Positions 1 through 9,036 of a stretch of DNA of 64,000 nucleotides are shown here, in pieces; within the stretch, counting starts at the first letter, position 1, and each line of letters starts with the position of its first letter. The notes under the pieces were generated by a model, which was not told the origin of the DNA, searched no databases, and worked only from the letters and a program-made list of their open reading frames with translations. Source of the stretch: Sphaerisporangium rubeum (GTDB lineage Bacteria > Actinomycetota > Actinomycetes > Streptosporangiales > Streptosporangiaceae); the NCBI RefSeq assembly GCF_014207705.1, contig NZ_JACHIU010000001.1:3526501-3590500 (forward strand), in the 5' to 3' direction. The position numbers and the translations under genes were made by a program.

Positions 1-70
1 CGCCGTCGTGCGCCAGCCGCACGAGCCGTGCGAGGTCCTCCTGGCGGCCCGCGAACGGCCAGATCGCCAT
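1..70 (-). CDS. 5' end of a truncated gene, possible AAA+-type ATPase/regulator
   Basis: Reading leftwards from an ATG at 70 gives an open frame to the window edge, 23 residues beginning MAIWPFAGRQEDLARL. This resembles the xxGRExELxxL opening of the ATPase domain in LuxR/NACHT-like regulators, but too little is present to be sure. A GGGAGG ribosome site lies six bases upstream of the ATG on the minus strand. The gene is divergent from the DUF4145-YbaK gene. Confidence 0.4.
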   Translation of the reverse strand, partial: MAIWPFAGRQEDLARLVRLAHDG

Positions 71-126
71 GGCCGCCTCCCGGGTTCTTCTTGTCCGTGC
101 TCCGGCGGATCGTCTATCGTCCGCCT

Positions 127-1242
127 GTGGAACGCTGGGGAGCCAGATTTCTGGTGGAATGCCCGCGTTGTGGCCGCGAGACCCTGGCGTGCGAGCCGGA
201 CGGCCCGCATCGCGCCTTTCTGCCTCCTTCACTCGCCCCGTATTCATTATCGGTCTGCCAGGCCGGAATGCACGTGCTTTTGCTGGCCCCGGAGGAACCG
301 TTCTCTTTCGACGGGGAAGCCGTGGACGGCCCCCCGCGTCCCGCGCGGGTGCTGTGGCCCGAGGCCGGCCGTCCCGCGAGCGGCGAGCCTCCCGGTCACC
401 TGCGCGCGGAGCTGGCGGACGCCAAGGCGTGCGTGCGCGCGGGGGCCCACTCCTCGGCCGTGGTCGCGGTCCGGCGCCTGCTCGAAGGGGTGTGCGCCGA
501 CCACGGCGTGACGGCCGTGCCGCTGTCGGCGGCGCTGCGTGAGCTGCGGCGACGGGGGCTGATCGAGGGGAGGCTGCTGGTCTGGGCCGAGGAACTGCGG
601 GTGATCGGCAACCAGGCGGCGCACATCAGGGCCGGCCGGGTGCGCGCCGAGGACGCCGCCGACGCGGTGGTGCTGGCCGAGGCACTGCTCGACTATTTGT
701 ACGTCTACACCCCTAAATACCGCGAGCTGCGAAATCGGCGTGCCGCAGCGGGAGATCCGGTCCGCGAGCCGTCACACGTCCGGGTTCCCGACCCTTTGGC
801 CGTGAAGCTGCTCCGTCGTTCCCGTATCACCTTTTATCGGCATAAATACCCCTATGATCCTGCGCAGAGGAAATCCCGCGAGCAAATCGCCGCGGACCTT
901 GGTGTTCCGGCGGAACGCCTGGTCAAAGCCGTGCTCGCGTATGCCGACGGCCACGTCGTGCTGGCCGTGGCCCCGGTGAGCGAGACCGTCGACCTTCAGG
1001 CGTTGGCGCGGACCGCCGGCGCCGGCGAGGCCCGCCTGGCCCCGGCCGCCGACCTCAGCCGCCTCGGCACCGGCACCATCAGCCCTCTGGGCCTTCCCCT
1101 GCGCGTCCCCGCCTACGTCGCCACGGCCGTCACCTCGCAGCCCACCGTGTATCTGGCCAGCGGCCGGCACGGCCTGGAACTGGAACTCCGGCCGGACGAC
1201 CTCGTCCGCCTCCTCGGTGCGCGCACCGCCGCCATCACCTGA
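127..1242 (+). CDS. DUF4145 - YbaK/ProX-type aminoacyl-tRNA deacylase fusion
   Basis: A 371-residue protein with two recognisable parts. Residues about 95-192 look like DUF4145, a helical domain often attached to restriction and other defence proteins; it includes a stretch resembling the usual NxAAH core. Residues about 225-362 look like a YbaK/ProX domain, the trans-editing fold that removes mischarged amino acids from tRNA. The YbaK features are LGVPAERLVKAV with its conserved lysine, a GTISPLG loop and a closing GLELELRPDDLVRLLGA. A CPRC pair near residue 12 may bind metal. I chose GTG 127 because TTGTCC (91-96) and TATCGT (115-120), 18 bp apart, place a leaderless start there. The longer frame from 28 has a low-complexity N-terminus. 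Function of the fusion is unknown. Confidence 0.72.
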   Translation: MERWGARFLVECPRCGRETLACEPDGPHRAFLPPSLAPYSLSVCQAGMHVLLLAPEEPFSFDGEAVDGPPRPARVLWPEAGRPASGEPPGHLRAELADAKACVRAGAHSSAVVAVRRLLEGVCADHGVTAVPLSAALRELRRRGLIEGRLLVWAEELRVIGNQAAHIRAGRVRAEDAADAVVLAEALLDYLYVYTPKYRELRNRRAAAGDPVREPSHVRVPDPLAVKLLRRSRITFYRHKYPYDPAQRKSREQIAADLGVPAERLVKAVLAYADGHVVLAVAPVSETVDLQALARTAGAGEARLAPAADLSRLGTGTISPLGLPLRVPAYVATAVTSQPTVYLASGRHGLELELRPDDLVRLLGARTAAIT

Positions 1243-1251
1243 GGCGGCGGC

Positions 1252-2349
1252 TCAGGCGGAGCGGACGCGGACCCACTGGTAGTCGTCGTGGCGGGTGCCG
1301 TCAGGGCCGGGGAGCAGGGACTTCAGGAGGGCTTCGCGGGTGAAGCCGGCGCGCTCCAGGACGTGGTGGGAGGCGTGGTTGTCCACGGCGGTGCCGGCGA
1401 CGACGCGGTGGAGCGGGGTGGCGGTGAAGGCCCAGCCGACGAGGAGGGTGACCGCGCGGGTCATGAGGCCGCGGCCGCGGTGCGCCGGAGCCAGGCTGTA
1501 GCCGATCATGGCCTGGCCGAGGGCCGGGTTGACCGCCATCAGCTGGATGTGGCCGGCGAAGGCGCCGGTCGCCTCGTCGCGGACGGCCATCTCGGCGCGC
1601 TCGCCGGACAGCCACCACGTGGCGGTGTACCGGCAGCGCCGCAGGGTGTCCTCGCGGTCCGGCGGCTCGGGAGGGACGCTGTACTTCAGCACGTCGGGGT
1701 CACAGGCCATGGCCTGGAAGTCGTCGGCGTCGCCGAGGGTCAGCGGGGTGAGCCGCACCACGCCGTCGGACAGGAAACCGCCGGGAAGATCGGGCAGGTA
1801 CGAGATCTGCCGTTCCCCGGGGTCGGTCGCGAGGCGCGCGAAGGCCGCGACGTCGTCGTGCCGGCCCGCGCGGGGGAAGGCGCCGCGCTGCACACCCTCG
1901 CGCTCGAAGCCCGCGGCCATCGCCACGCGCTGGCTCGCGGTGTTCTCCAGGTCGGTGACGAGCTCCACCCGGTGCACGCCGTGGCGGAAGGCCCACTCGG
2001 TGAGCGCGCGGACCACCGCCGTCGCCACCCCCCGTCCCCGGGCCCACGGCGCCACCAGGTACCCGATCTCGACCGCGCCGCGCGGCCCCGGCGGCTTGAG
2101 CGACACCGTGCCGAGCCACGCGTCGTCCCCGGACCCGGCGATGGCGAGGCACAGCCCGCCGCGTTCCCAGTGGCCCGGCACGGTCGCGAGGAAGTCGCGC
2201 GCGTCCTGCTCGGTGTACGGCACGGGGATGCGGGGCACGAAGCGCGCGATGCCGGGGTCGGCGCACCCGCGCGCGATGGCGGGGACGTCCGCCTCGGTGA
2301 ACGGCCGCAGCACCACGTGGCCCGCGGCGATGACTTCTTCGGGGAACAC
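1252..2349 (-). CDS. tandem GNAT N-acetyltransferase (RimJ/RimL-like)
   Basis: 365 residues made of two GNAT acetyltransferase domains, about 1-170 and 185-365. Each opens with a VxLRPF/VRLTPL-type strand and carries its own acetyl-CoA pyrophosphate loop: ARGRGVATAVV in the first and HRGRGLMTRAV in the second. Each also has the N.ASxxVxxxxGF tail typical of the RimJ/RimL branch, which acetylates protein N-termini or small amines. The substrate cannot be told from sequence. It probably arose by duplication and fusion. It is transcribed away from trmI, with a 262-bp gap that holds short direct repeats. Confidence 0.85.
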   Translation of the reverse strand: MFPEEVIAAGHVVLRPFTEADVPAIARGCADPGIARFVPRIPVPYTEQDARDFLATVPGHWERGGLCLAIAGSGDDAWLGTVSLKPPGPRGAVEIGYLVAPWARGRGVATAVVRALTEWAFRHGVHRVELVTDLENTASQRVAMAAGFEREGVQRGAFPRAGRHDDVAAFARLATDPGERQISYLPDLPGGFLSDGVVRLTPLTLGDADDFQAMACDPDVLKYSVPPEPPDREDTLRRCRYTATWWLSGERAEMAVRDEATGAFAGHIQLMAVNPALGQAMIGYSLAPAHRGRGLMTRAVTLLVGWAFTATPLHRVVAGTAVDNHASHHVLERAGFTREALLKSLLPGPDGTRHDDYQWVRVRSA

Positions 2350-2476
2350 GCCTAACAGCTACCAGCAACGACCCCTGCGAGGCGAACCGTATTCGGTGTC
2401 CGGGAACCACGGGGAAGGGGCCCACGTCAAGGCCTTCGTCCCCCAGTCGTCCTGTGGGGTACCCCTGGCGGCCGGC

Positions 2477-2531
2477 GCGGAGCCGGTACGGAACCGGCGC
2501 GGAACCGGTGCGGAACCCGGCACGAAACCTG
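2477..2531. repeat. five degenerate 11-bp tandem repeats, GCGGAACCGGT-like
   Basis: Units begin at 2477, 2488, 2499, 2510 and 2521 with an exact 11-bp period (GCGGAGCCGGT, ACGGAACCGGC, GCGGAACCGGT, GCGGAACCCGG, CACGAAACCTG). They lie in the noncoding gap between the GNAT gene and trmI. No function is evident. Confidence 0.6.
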
Positions 2532-2598
2532 GCCCGGTATGCGGCTCGGTGTCCGGTTCCGGCCGGCCCCGCGGCGGCACCGGCGGGTCCCCGGCAGA

Positions 2599-2604
2599 TA
2601 TAGC
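2599..2604 (+). promoter_or_regulatory. -10 element of a leaderless trmI transcript
   Basis: TATAGC ends eight bases before the trmI ATG (2613). No Shine-Dalgarno sequence is present, so transcription probably starts at or next to the ATG. No convincing -35 is visible. Confidence 0.5.
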
Positions 2605-2612
2605 CTTTCCGC

Positions 2613-3473
2613 ATGGGTTTCCGCAGGCACGGGCCGTTCCTGCCCGGCGATCAGGTCCAGCTCACCGACCCCAAGGACAAACGTCACACGGTGACGTTGA
2701 AGGAGGGTGGCGTCTTCCACACCCACAAGGGGTCCATCCCGCACGACGACCTGATCGGAGCGCCGGAGGGCACGGTGGTGCGCTCCTCCGGCGGCACGGC
2801 CTACCTCGCCTTCCGTCACCTGCTGCGCGACTACGCGGTGTCGATGCCGCGCGGCGCGGCCGTGGTGTACCCCAAGGACGCGGCGCAGATCGTGGCGATG
2901 GCCGACGTGTTCCCCGGCGCGCGGGTCGTGGAGGCCGGGGTGGGTTCCGGTGCGCTCAGCTGCTTCCTGCTGCGCGCGGTGGGACTGGAGGGCAGGCTCA
3001 CCTCCTACGAGCGGCGTGAGGACTTCGCCGAGGTGGCGCGCAAGAACGTCGAGAAGTTCTACGGTGGGCCCATGCCGCAGTGGCGCGTGGTGGTGGGGGA
3101 CTTCGTCGCCTCGCTGGACGAGAGCGACGTCGACCGTGTGATCCTCGACATGCTGGCGCCGTGGGAGTGTGTGGACGCCGCGGCCAAGGCACTCACGCCA
3201 GGCGGTGTGATCTGCTGTTATGTCGCCACGACCACGCAGTTGTCGCGCACGGTGGAGACGCTCCGCGATCACGGAAGTTTCACCGAGCCGCATTCGTGGG
3301 AAACCTTGGTCCGCGACTGGCATGTCGAAGGTCTCGCCGTACGGCCCGACCACCGCATGGTGGGGCACACGGGGTTCCTCGTCACGTCACGTCGCATGGC
3401 GGACGGCGTGGCGCCGCCACCGCGGCGCAGGCGTCCGGCCAAGGGTGCATACGGGGAGGAGTCAGGCAGTTGA
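2613..3473 (+). CDS. trmI: tRNA (adenine-58-N1)-methyltransferase
   Basis: 286 residues, close to the 280 of M. tuberculosis TrmI (Rv2118c). The enzyme methylates N1 of adenine 58 in the T-loop of tRNA using S-adenosylmethionine. The N-terminal beta domain (about 1-75) precedes a Rossmann methyltransferase core. The SAM loop EAGVGSGA is at residues 107-114 and the signature DMLAPW at 179-184. The last 20 residues are basic and probably disordered. It sits just upstream of arc, the same neighbourhood as in mycobacteria. Expression looks leaderless. Confidence 0.95.
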   Translation: MGFRRHGPFLPGDQVQLTDPKDKRHTVTLKEGGVFHTHKGSIPHDDLIGAPEGTVVRSSGGTAYLAFRHLLRDYAVSMPRGAAVVYPKDAAQIVAMADVFPGARVVEAGVGSGALSCFLLRAVGLEGRLTSYERREDFAEVARKNVEKFYGGPMPQWRVVVGDFVASLDESDVDRVILDMLAPWECVDAAAKALTPGGVICCYVATTTQLSRTVETLRDHGSFTEPHSWETLVRDWHVEGLAVRPDHRMVGHTGFLVTSRRMADGVAPPPRRRRPAKGAYGEESGS

Positions 3474-3630
3474 GTTCCCGTAACCTCTCGTGTCCATTTT
3501 GGAATCAACCAAGTGCGAACCTGTGCCGTGGGAACAGACCGGCATGGGTATCTGCTTACTAGCAATGAAGCATCAATAACTCATTAAATGCTGAACACTG
3601 GATGTAATGACACGAACACTCCCCGGCCAG

Positions 3631-3659
3631 GTTACGGATGCCCCCGAGATAGGTAGGGT
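3631..3659 (+). promoter_or_regulatory. predicted promoter of arc
   Basis: GTTACG (3631-3636) and TAGGGT (3654-3659) are 17 bp apart. The second matches the actinobacterial housekeeping -10. Transcription would start about 30 bp before the arc GTG. The stretch 3500-3620 is unusually AT-rich for this region. Confidence 0.45.
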
Positions 3660-3695
3660 CTTGAGTAGTCGCCCTCGACTGGGAAGGAGGTGACT

Positions 3696-5459
3696 GTGGC
3701 AGCTCGCGATGACGCTGAGGCAAGAGCCGCACAGCGCGAACGAGAGGTCGCAGACCTCACAACTCAGGTCTCCTTCCTCCAGGAGGAGATCACCGCCTTG
3801 CGCCGCAAGCTCGCGGAGTCTCCCCGGCAGGCCAGGGTCCTGGAGGAACGTCTCCATGAGCTGCAGGCCAATCTGGCCGCGGTCACAGGCCAGAACGAAC
3901 GGCTCGTGGCCACGCTCAAGGAGGCCAGGGACCAGATCGTCGCGCTCAAGGAGGAGGTCGACCGGCTGGCGCAGCCACCGTCCGGCTTCGGTGTCTTCCT
4001 CGAAGCGCGCGAGGACGGAACCGTGGAGGTCTTCACCGGAGGCCGCAAGCTGCGTGTCAACGTCAGCCCGGCGGTGGACATCGACTCGCTGAAGCACGGC
4101 CAGGAGGTCATGCTCAACGAGGCGCTGAACGTGGTCGAGGCGCTCGGCTACGAGACGGTCGGCGAGATCGTGATGCTCAAGGAGCTCCTTGAGGACGGCC
4201 GGCGCGCGCTGGTCATCTCGCACGCCGACGAGGAACGTGTGGTCCGTCTTGCCGAGTCGCTCCTTGACCAGCCCATCAGAGCGGGCGACTCGCTGTTGCT
4301 CGAACCCCGGTCGGGATACGTCTACGAGCGCATCCCGAAGTCCGAGGTCGAGGAGCTGGTGCTGGAGGAGGTGCCGGACATCTCGTACGAGGAGATCGGC
4401 GGCCTCTCCCGGCAGATCGAGCAGATCAGGGACGCCATCGAGCTGCCCTACCTGCACGCCGACCTGTTCCGCGAGCACAAGCTGCGTCCCCCGAAGGGTG
4501 TCCTGCTGTACGGCCCTCCCGGCTGCGGCAAGACGCTCATCGCCAAGGCCGTGGCCAACTCCCTGGCCAAGCAGGTCGCGGAGAAGACCGGTCAGTCCGG
4601 CAAGAGCTTCTTCCTGAACATCAAGGGTCCCGAGCTGCTCAACAAGTACGTCGGCGAGACCGAGCGGCACATCCGCCTGGTCTTCCAGCGTGCGAGGGAG
4701 AAGGCCTCCGAGGGCACCCCGGTGATCGTGTTCTTCGACGAGATGGACTCGATCTTCCGCACCCGCGGCTCCGGCGTCTCCTCCGACGTCGAGAACACCA
4801 TCGTCCCTCAGCTGCTGTCGGAGATCGACGGTGTCGAGGGCCTGGAGAACGTCATCGTCATCGGCGCGTCCAACCGCGAGGACATGATCGACCCGGCGAT
4901 CCTGCGGCCCGGCCGCCTGGACGTCAAGATCAAGATCGAGCGGCCGGACGCCGAGGCGGCCAAGGACATCTTCTCGAAGTACATCACCACCGAGCTGCCG
5001 CTCCACGAGGAGGACCTCGGCGAGCACAGCTCCTCGCGTGAGGCGACCGTCGCCGGCATGATCCAGCGGGTCGTGGAGCGCATGTACACCGAGAGCGAGG
5101 AGAACCGCTTCCTGGAGGTCACCTACGCCAACGGCGACAAGGAGGTCCTGTACTTCAAGGACTTCAACTCCGGCGCGATGATCCAGAACATCGTCGACCG
5201 GGGCAAGAAGATGGCCATCAAGGCGTTCCTGGAGACCGGGCAGAAGGGCCTTCGCATCGCGCACCTGCTCGCCGCGTGCGTCGACGAGTTCAGCGAGAAC
5301 GAAGACCTTCCGAACACCACGAACCCCGACGACTGGGCCCGCATCTCCGGCAAGAAGGGCGAGCGGATCGTGTACATCCGCACCCTGGTGTCGGGCAAGC
5401 AGGGCACCGAAGCCGGGCGGTCCATCGACACGGTCGCCAACACCGGCCAGTACCTCTAG
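3696..5459 (+). CDS. arc: proteasome-associated AAA+ ATPase Arc/Mpa
   Basis: Hexameric ring ATPase that captures Pup-tagged proteins, unfolds them and feeds the 20S core. The 587 residues run in the family order: N-terminal coiled coil (about 5-90) that binds Pup, tandem OB domains (about 95-225), then the AAA+ module. The Walker A motif GPPGCGKT is near residue 274 and the Walker B motif VIVFFDEMD near 344. The C-terminus is GQYL, whose penultimate tyrosine docks into the alpha ring. I start at GTG 3696, five bases after GGAAGGAGG (3682-3690). An alternative GTG at 3690 lies inside that ribosome site. A terminator hairpin follows at 5478. Confidence 0.97.
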   Translation: MAARDDAEARAAQREREVADLTTQVSFLQEEITALRRKLAESPRQARVLEERLHELQANLAAVTGQNERLVATLKEARDQIVALKEEVDRLAQPPSGFGVFLEAREDGTVEVFTGGRKLRVNVSPAVDIDSLKHGQEVMLNEALNVVEALGYETVGEIVMLKELLEDGRRALVISHADEERVVRLAESLLDQPIRAGDSLLLEPRSGYVYERIPKSEVEELVLEEVPDISYEEIGGLSRQIEQIRDAIELPYLHADLFREHKLRPPKGVLLYGPPGCGKTLIAKAVANSLAKQVAEKTGQSGKSFFLNIKGPELLNKYVGETERHIRLVFQRAREKASEGTPVIVFFDEMDSIFRTRGSGVSSDVENTIVPQLLSEIDGVEGLENVIVIGASNREDMIDPAILRPGRLDVKIKIERPDAEAAKDIFSKYITTELPLHEEDLGEHSSSREATVAGMIQRVVERMYTESEENRFLEVTYANGDKEVLYFKDFNSGAMIQNIVDRGKKMAIKAFLETGQKGLRIAHLLAACVDEFSENEDLPNTTNPDDWARISGKKGERIVYIRTLVSGKQGTEAGRSIDTVANTGQYL

Positions 5460-5477
5460 ATCGCGACGGAGTGCGTG

Positions 5478-5511
5478 CGACGGCGTGGTTCCCCCTGGAG
5501 CCGCGCCGTCG
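5478..5511 (+). terminator. hairpin terminator after arc
   Basis: CGACGGCG (5478-5485) pairs with CGCCGTCG (5504-5511). A second stem, GGTTCC with GGAGCC, nests inside. Few T residues follow, as is common in high-GC actinomycetes. Confidence 0.6.
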
Positions 5512-5671
5512 TTCGTGTCGAAGGACGCGCTCGGGGTACGGCGCCAGAGGGCTCGACAGAGGCGCGCCGACCGGCGGGACCCGCTGTCGGCGCGACGGTC
5601 TAGGCTCGGTGGTGACGGACGGCGCGACCGCGGGTCCGGGTGCGACAGAGCACAGATGAAGGGCTGAGAGC

Positions 5672-7189
5672 GTGACGGTACGGCGGGTGATGGGCATCGA
5701 GACCGAGTACGGGATCTCCGTACCGGGGCAGCCTGGCGCGAACGCGATGGTGACCTCCTCACAGGTCGTCAACGCCTACCTCGCGGCCTCGGCGGCACGG
5801 GCGCGCCGCGCGCGATGGGACTTCGAGGAGGAGAATCCGCTCCGCGACGCTCGCGGCTTCGACCTGGCCCGTGAGATCGCCGACCCCACCCAGCTCACCG
5901 ACGAGGACCTCGGGCTGGCCAACGTCATCTTGACCAACGGCGCGCGCCTGTACGTCGACCACGCGCACCCGGAGTACTCCACCCCCGAGTGCACCAACCC
6001 GCGTGCGGCGGTCATCTGGGACAAGGCCGGCGAGCGGGTGATGCACGACGCGGCGGTGCGTGCCTCGGCTATGCCGGGGAACGCTCCCATCCAGCTCTAC
6101 AAGAACAACACCGACAACAAAGGCGCCTCCTACGGCTGCCACGAGAACTACCTGATGCGGCGTGCCACGCCGTTCGCCGACATCGTGCGTCACCTCACGC
6201 CGTTCTTCGTGTCCCGCCAGGTGGTGTGCGGCGCGGGCCGGGTCGGCATCGGCCAGGACTCGCGCGGCGAGGGGTTCCAGATCAGCCAGCGCGCCGACTT
6301 CTTCGAGGTCGAGGTGGGCCTGGAGACCACGCTCAAGCGGCCCATCATCAACACCCGCGACGAGCCGCACGCCGACCCCGAGAAGTACCGGCGCCTGCAC
6401 GTCATCATCGGCGACGCCAACATGTCGGAGATCTCGACCTACCTCAAGCTGGGGTCCACGGCCCTCGTGCTCGCCATGATCGAGGACGGCTTCCTCACCG
6501 TGGACCTGTCGGTGGAGAGCCCCGTGGCGGCGCTGCGCGCCGTCTCCCACGACCCCACGTGCAAGCACGAAGTGGTGCTGCGCGACGGCCGGCGCATGAC
6601 GGCCGTCCAGTTGCAGATGGAGTACCTCGAACAGGCGCGCAAGTACGTCGAGGACCGTTTCGGCAGCGCCGTCGACGACATGACCAAGGACGTGCTGAAC
6701 CGCTGGGAGTCGGTGCTCACCCGTCTCGCCGAGGACCCGATGCAGCTGTCCAGGGAGCTCGACTGGGTGGCCAAACTGGAGCTCCTGGAGGGCTACCGCA
6801 CCCGGGACGGCCTCCCCTGGTCGCACCCGCGGCTGCAGCTGGTCGACCTCCAGTACTCCGACATCCGTCCCGAGCGCGGCCTGTACAACCGCCTGGTGGC
6901 CCGGGACCGCATGCAGCGGCTGGTCTCGGAGGAGGACGTGCAGCGGGCCATCGAGCTGCCGCCGAACGACACCAGGGCCTACTTCCGCGGCCGGTGCCTG
7001 CGGCAGTACAGCGAGTCGGTGGCCGCCGCCTCCTGGGACTCGGTGATCTTCGACATCCCCGGCCGCGAGTCGCTGCAGCGGGTCCCCACACTGGAGCCGC
7101 TGCGCGGCACCAAGGCCCACGTCGGCGAGCTGCTCGACCGCTGCCGCACCGCCGCCGACCTGGTGGCCGCGCTCACCGGCGACCGCTGA
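5672..7189 (+). CDS. dop: Pup deamidase/depupylase Dop
   Basis: 505 residues of the carboxylate-amine ligase fold shared with PafA. Dop deamidates the C-terminal Gln of Pup where there is one and hydrolyses the isopeptide bond of pupylated proteins. The nucleotide/metal motif GIETEYG is at residues 8-14. A long insert after it (about 35-75) corresponds to the flexible Dop loop absent from PafA. Further shared blocks are [18 protein letters not shown] and NTRDEPHAD. The start is GTG 5672; the ribosome site is weak. Pup here already ends in Glu, so depupylation is probably the main task. pup lies 1.85 kb downstream, beyond two inserted opposite-strand genes. Confidence 0.95.
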   Translation: MTVRRVMGIETEYGISVPGQPGANAMVTSSQVVNAYLAASAARARRARWDFEEENPLRDARGFDLAREIADPTQLTDEDLGLANVILTNGARLYVDHAHPEYSTPECTNPRAAVIWDKAGERVMHDAAVRASAMPGNAPIQLYKNNTDNKGASYGCHENYLMRRATPFADIVRHLTPFFVSRQVVCGAGRVGIGQDSRGEGFQISQRADFFEVEVGLETTLKRPIINTRDEPHADPEKYRRLHVIIGDANMSEISTYLKLGSTALVLAMIEDGFLTVDLSVESPVAALRAVSHDPTCKHEVVLRDGRRMTAVQLQMEYLEQARKYVEDRFGSAVDDMTKDVLNRWESVLTRLAEDPMQLSRELDWVAKLELLEGYRTRDGLPWSHPRLQLVDLQYSDIRPERGLYNRLVARDRMQRLVSEEDVQRAIELPPNDTRAYFRGRCLRQYSESVAAASWDSVIFDIPGRESLQRVPTLEPLRGTKAHVGELLDRCRTAADLVAALTGDR

Positions 7190-7218
7190 CCCTGGACGCC
7201 TGGCCCGCCGGACGTCCA

Positions 7219-7286
7219 GCCTCCGGCGGGGCTGAGCTTCCGGCGGGACGGGGCTTCCGGTGGGGCTGGGCTTCCGGAGTCCGCCG
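7219..7286. repeat. four 17-bp tandem repeats, GCTTCCGGYGGGGCTGG-like
   Basis: Units start at 7219, 7236, 7253 and 7270 with an exact 17-bp period, in the gap between the convergent dop and kinase genes. The last unit is degenerate. No spacers or coding sense are seen. Confidence 0.65.
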
Positions 7287-7356
7287 ATCCCTCTGAGCCT
7301 GCGGTATCCGAACCTTCCGGCGCGACCAGGCGCTTTCCGGGGCCACCTCCGCTGAT

Positions 7357-8244
7357 CTACATTGTAAAGGCGCCGGGTGGGAACAGCCCGCTGCCGGTCA
7401 GGCGCATCGGCGGCACGGCGATCCCCTCCTTGCGCAGGATCTCCGACAGCAGCATCGCCGCCTGGTCGCTGGTGAGGCGCTCGGCGGGGTCGGGCCGCAG
7501 CAGGCCCTCGATGAGCAGGCGCAGCGCACCGGCGCGGCGGGGAGCGCGGCCTCCTCCACCGGGACCGGAGGTGAGCACGTCGCCGTCCTCCACGGACGGC
7601 GGCCTGCCCTCCACCGAGAAGTACAACGTGGCGCCGAACGACCACAGATCGGTCGCGGGGGTCGCGGGACGGCCGCGCAGCCGCTCGGGGGCGATGTAGC
7701 CGGGGGAGCCGACGATCGGCGTGGTGTTGGTGTGCGCGGCCTGGTCGTCGCTCTGGAGCACCGCGATGCCGAAGTCGCTGAGCACCACCCGCTCGCCGGT
7801 GAGCAGCACGTTGCCGGGCTTGATGTCGCGGTGCAGCACCCCGGCCGCGTGCGCGTGCCGCAGGCCGCTGAGCAGATGGAAGCCGATCCAGGCCGTCCAG
7901 TGCACCGGCAGGCGGCCGAGGTGCCAGGCGGTGGCCTGGAGGGTGAGGGCCTCCACCAGCTCCATGACGATCCACAGCCTGCCGTCCTCCTCCAGCAGGT
8001 CGTGGACGGTGACGATGGCCGGATGGCTGAGCCGCGCGGCCGAGCGGGCCTCACGCAGCGCGTGGCGGCGCGCCGTGCGGACGTCGCGCTCGTCGTCGCG
8101 GCGGGCCGGTCGCAGCTCTTTGATCGCGACGTCGCGGGCCAGGCGTCTGTCGTGCGCGCGCCAGACGATCCCCATGCCTCCCTGCCCCAGCGGCGAGATC
8201 AGGCGATAGCGATCGCCGAGCAGCTGCGCGTGGTCCGCTTTCAT
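7357..8244 (-). CDS. cytosolic PknB-family serine/threonine protein kinase
   Basis: 295 residues that are almost only a kinase domain: glycine loop GQGGMG at 20-25, ATP lysine K42, helix-C glutamate near 65, catalytic HRDIKPGN at 138-145, DFG at 157-159 and an APE motif. There is no transmembrane helix, PASTA domain or other sensor. It should therefore be soluble and depend on partners or autophosphorylation. It lies on the minus strand between dop and pup, convergent with dop. A role in controlling pupylation is possible but unsupported beyond position. Confidence 0.92.
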   Translation of the reverse strand: MKADHAQLLGDRYRLISPLGQGGMGIVWRAHDRRLARDVAIKELRPARRDDERDVRTARRHALREARSAARLSHPAIVTVHDLLEEDGRLWIVMELVEALTLQATAWHLGRLPVHWTAWIGFHLLSGLRHAHAAGVLHRDIKPGNVLLTGERVVLSDFGIAVLQSDDQAAHTNTTPIVGSPGYIAPERLRGRPATPATDLWSFGATLYFSVEGRPPSVEDGDVLTSGPGGGGRAPRRAGALRLLIEGLLRPDPAERLTSDQAAMLLSEILRKEGIAVPPMRLTGSGLFPPGAFTM

Positions 8245-8367
8245 TTCACCCGTTCACATGTCGGCATCCTGACCTGCCCCCATGACCGCTCCACTTTTCC
8301 CCCTGGAGCGGGACGCCTATGGGCGGATCACCACAGAATGCCACATGGCCCGGTATGACGATCTGGT

Positions 8368-8781
8368 TTATGCCACCTGGATCAGGGCGACGCCGAGGAT
8401 CAGCGTACCGGCGGCCAGGCTGAGCCCGCCGAGCGCGGTCAGCCAGATCAGCCGGTTCGGCCGGGTGTCGCCGGGCCTGACCACCGACAGGAAGAAGCCG
8501 AGCGGCATCAGGATCGGCGCGGCGACGAAGAGGGCGCGCACCAAGGTGGCGGTGCCGGCCGCGAGTCCGGCCTGGTCGACGTAGCCGAGGGCCACGAGCG
8601 CGAACAGCACGAGTACGCCGGCGTGCGCGTGGCCGGCCCGCCACAGGCCGCGCCGTACCGGGTTGTCGAGGTAGCCGGGGGTGCGGCGACCGAGGAACGT
8701 CAGCAGGGACCCGCCGCCGACGGCGATGGTGGGGACGGTGACGAGCAGCACGCCTGCGGTGGTGAGGGACGCGGGGGACAT
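8368..8781 (-). CDS. small four-helix integral membrane protein, unknown function
   Basis: 137 residues with four hydrophobic segments at about 5-30, 50-72, 80-102 and 112-135 and short basic loops. I do not recognise a characterised family. The start region carries CTTTG and AAGGAAGG-like minus-strand sequence upstream. A 19-bp perfect palindrome and a weaker second copy lie 28-70 bp before the ATG, so a repressor probably controls the gene. No regulator gene is adjacent. Confidence 0.7.
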   Translation of the reverse strand: MSPASLTTAGVLLVTVPTIAVGGGSLLTFLGRRTPGYLDNPVRRGLWRAGHAHAGVLVLFALVALGYVDQAGLAAGTATLVRALFVAAPILMPLGFFLSVVRPGDTRPNRLIWLTALGGLSLAAGTLILGVALIQVA

Positions 8782-8808
8782 GATTCCTTCCTTTGTTCGG
8801 TAGTGGCA

Positions 8809-8851
8809 CTATCCAATCATTGGATAGCTGTGCTGTCCAGTGGTTCGATAG
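8809..8851. promoter_or_regulatory. double operator upstream of the membrane protein gene
   Basis: CTATCCAATCATTGGATAG (8809-8827) is a perfect palindrome of two 9-bp arms around one base. A second copy at 8833-8851 matches at 14 of 19 positions. The centres (8818 and 8842) are 24 bp apart. The form fits a TetR- or MarR-type dimer site. The next gene rightwards is pup, but its own promoter is 130 bp further on. Confidence 0.65.
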
Positions 8852-8978
8852 CGGGGCTCCCCAGTCGCCGGGAATCAAGGCATAAAGCCGGATTTGCTAC
8901 GCCGTAGAGGGGGGAGGCTGTCTGGCAGGAGACCTCCTCCAGCCGGTCTCGCGTAGATCACCGAACGATCCGCGCGAA

Positions 8979-9006
8979 TTGTCGTCCGGTTCGGGGAAGA
9001 TATGAG
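8979..9006 (+). promoter_or_regulatory. predicted pup promoter
   Basis: TTGTCG (8979-8984) and TATGAG (9001-9006) are 16 bp apart. This gives a leader of about 25 nt that contains the GCGGAGG ribosome site (9024-9030) before the pup ATG at 9037. Confidence 0.45.
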
Positions 9007-9036
9007 TCAGATGCGTCCCCCAAGCGGAGGTACCAC

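Noticed and set aside
3573-5762. Long minus-strand open frame opposite arc, over 700 residues
   Set aside because: It is the antisense of a strongly conserved gene in GC-rich DNA, where stop codons are rare. The translation is His/Arg/Asp-rich with no known domain.
7219-7286. Possible CRISPR array
   Set aside because: Units are contiguous, 17 bp long and lack spacers. The same applies to the 30-bp and 27-bp arrays at 9482 and 14217.
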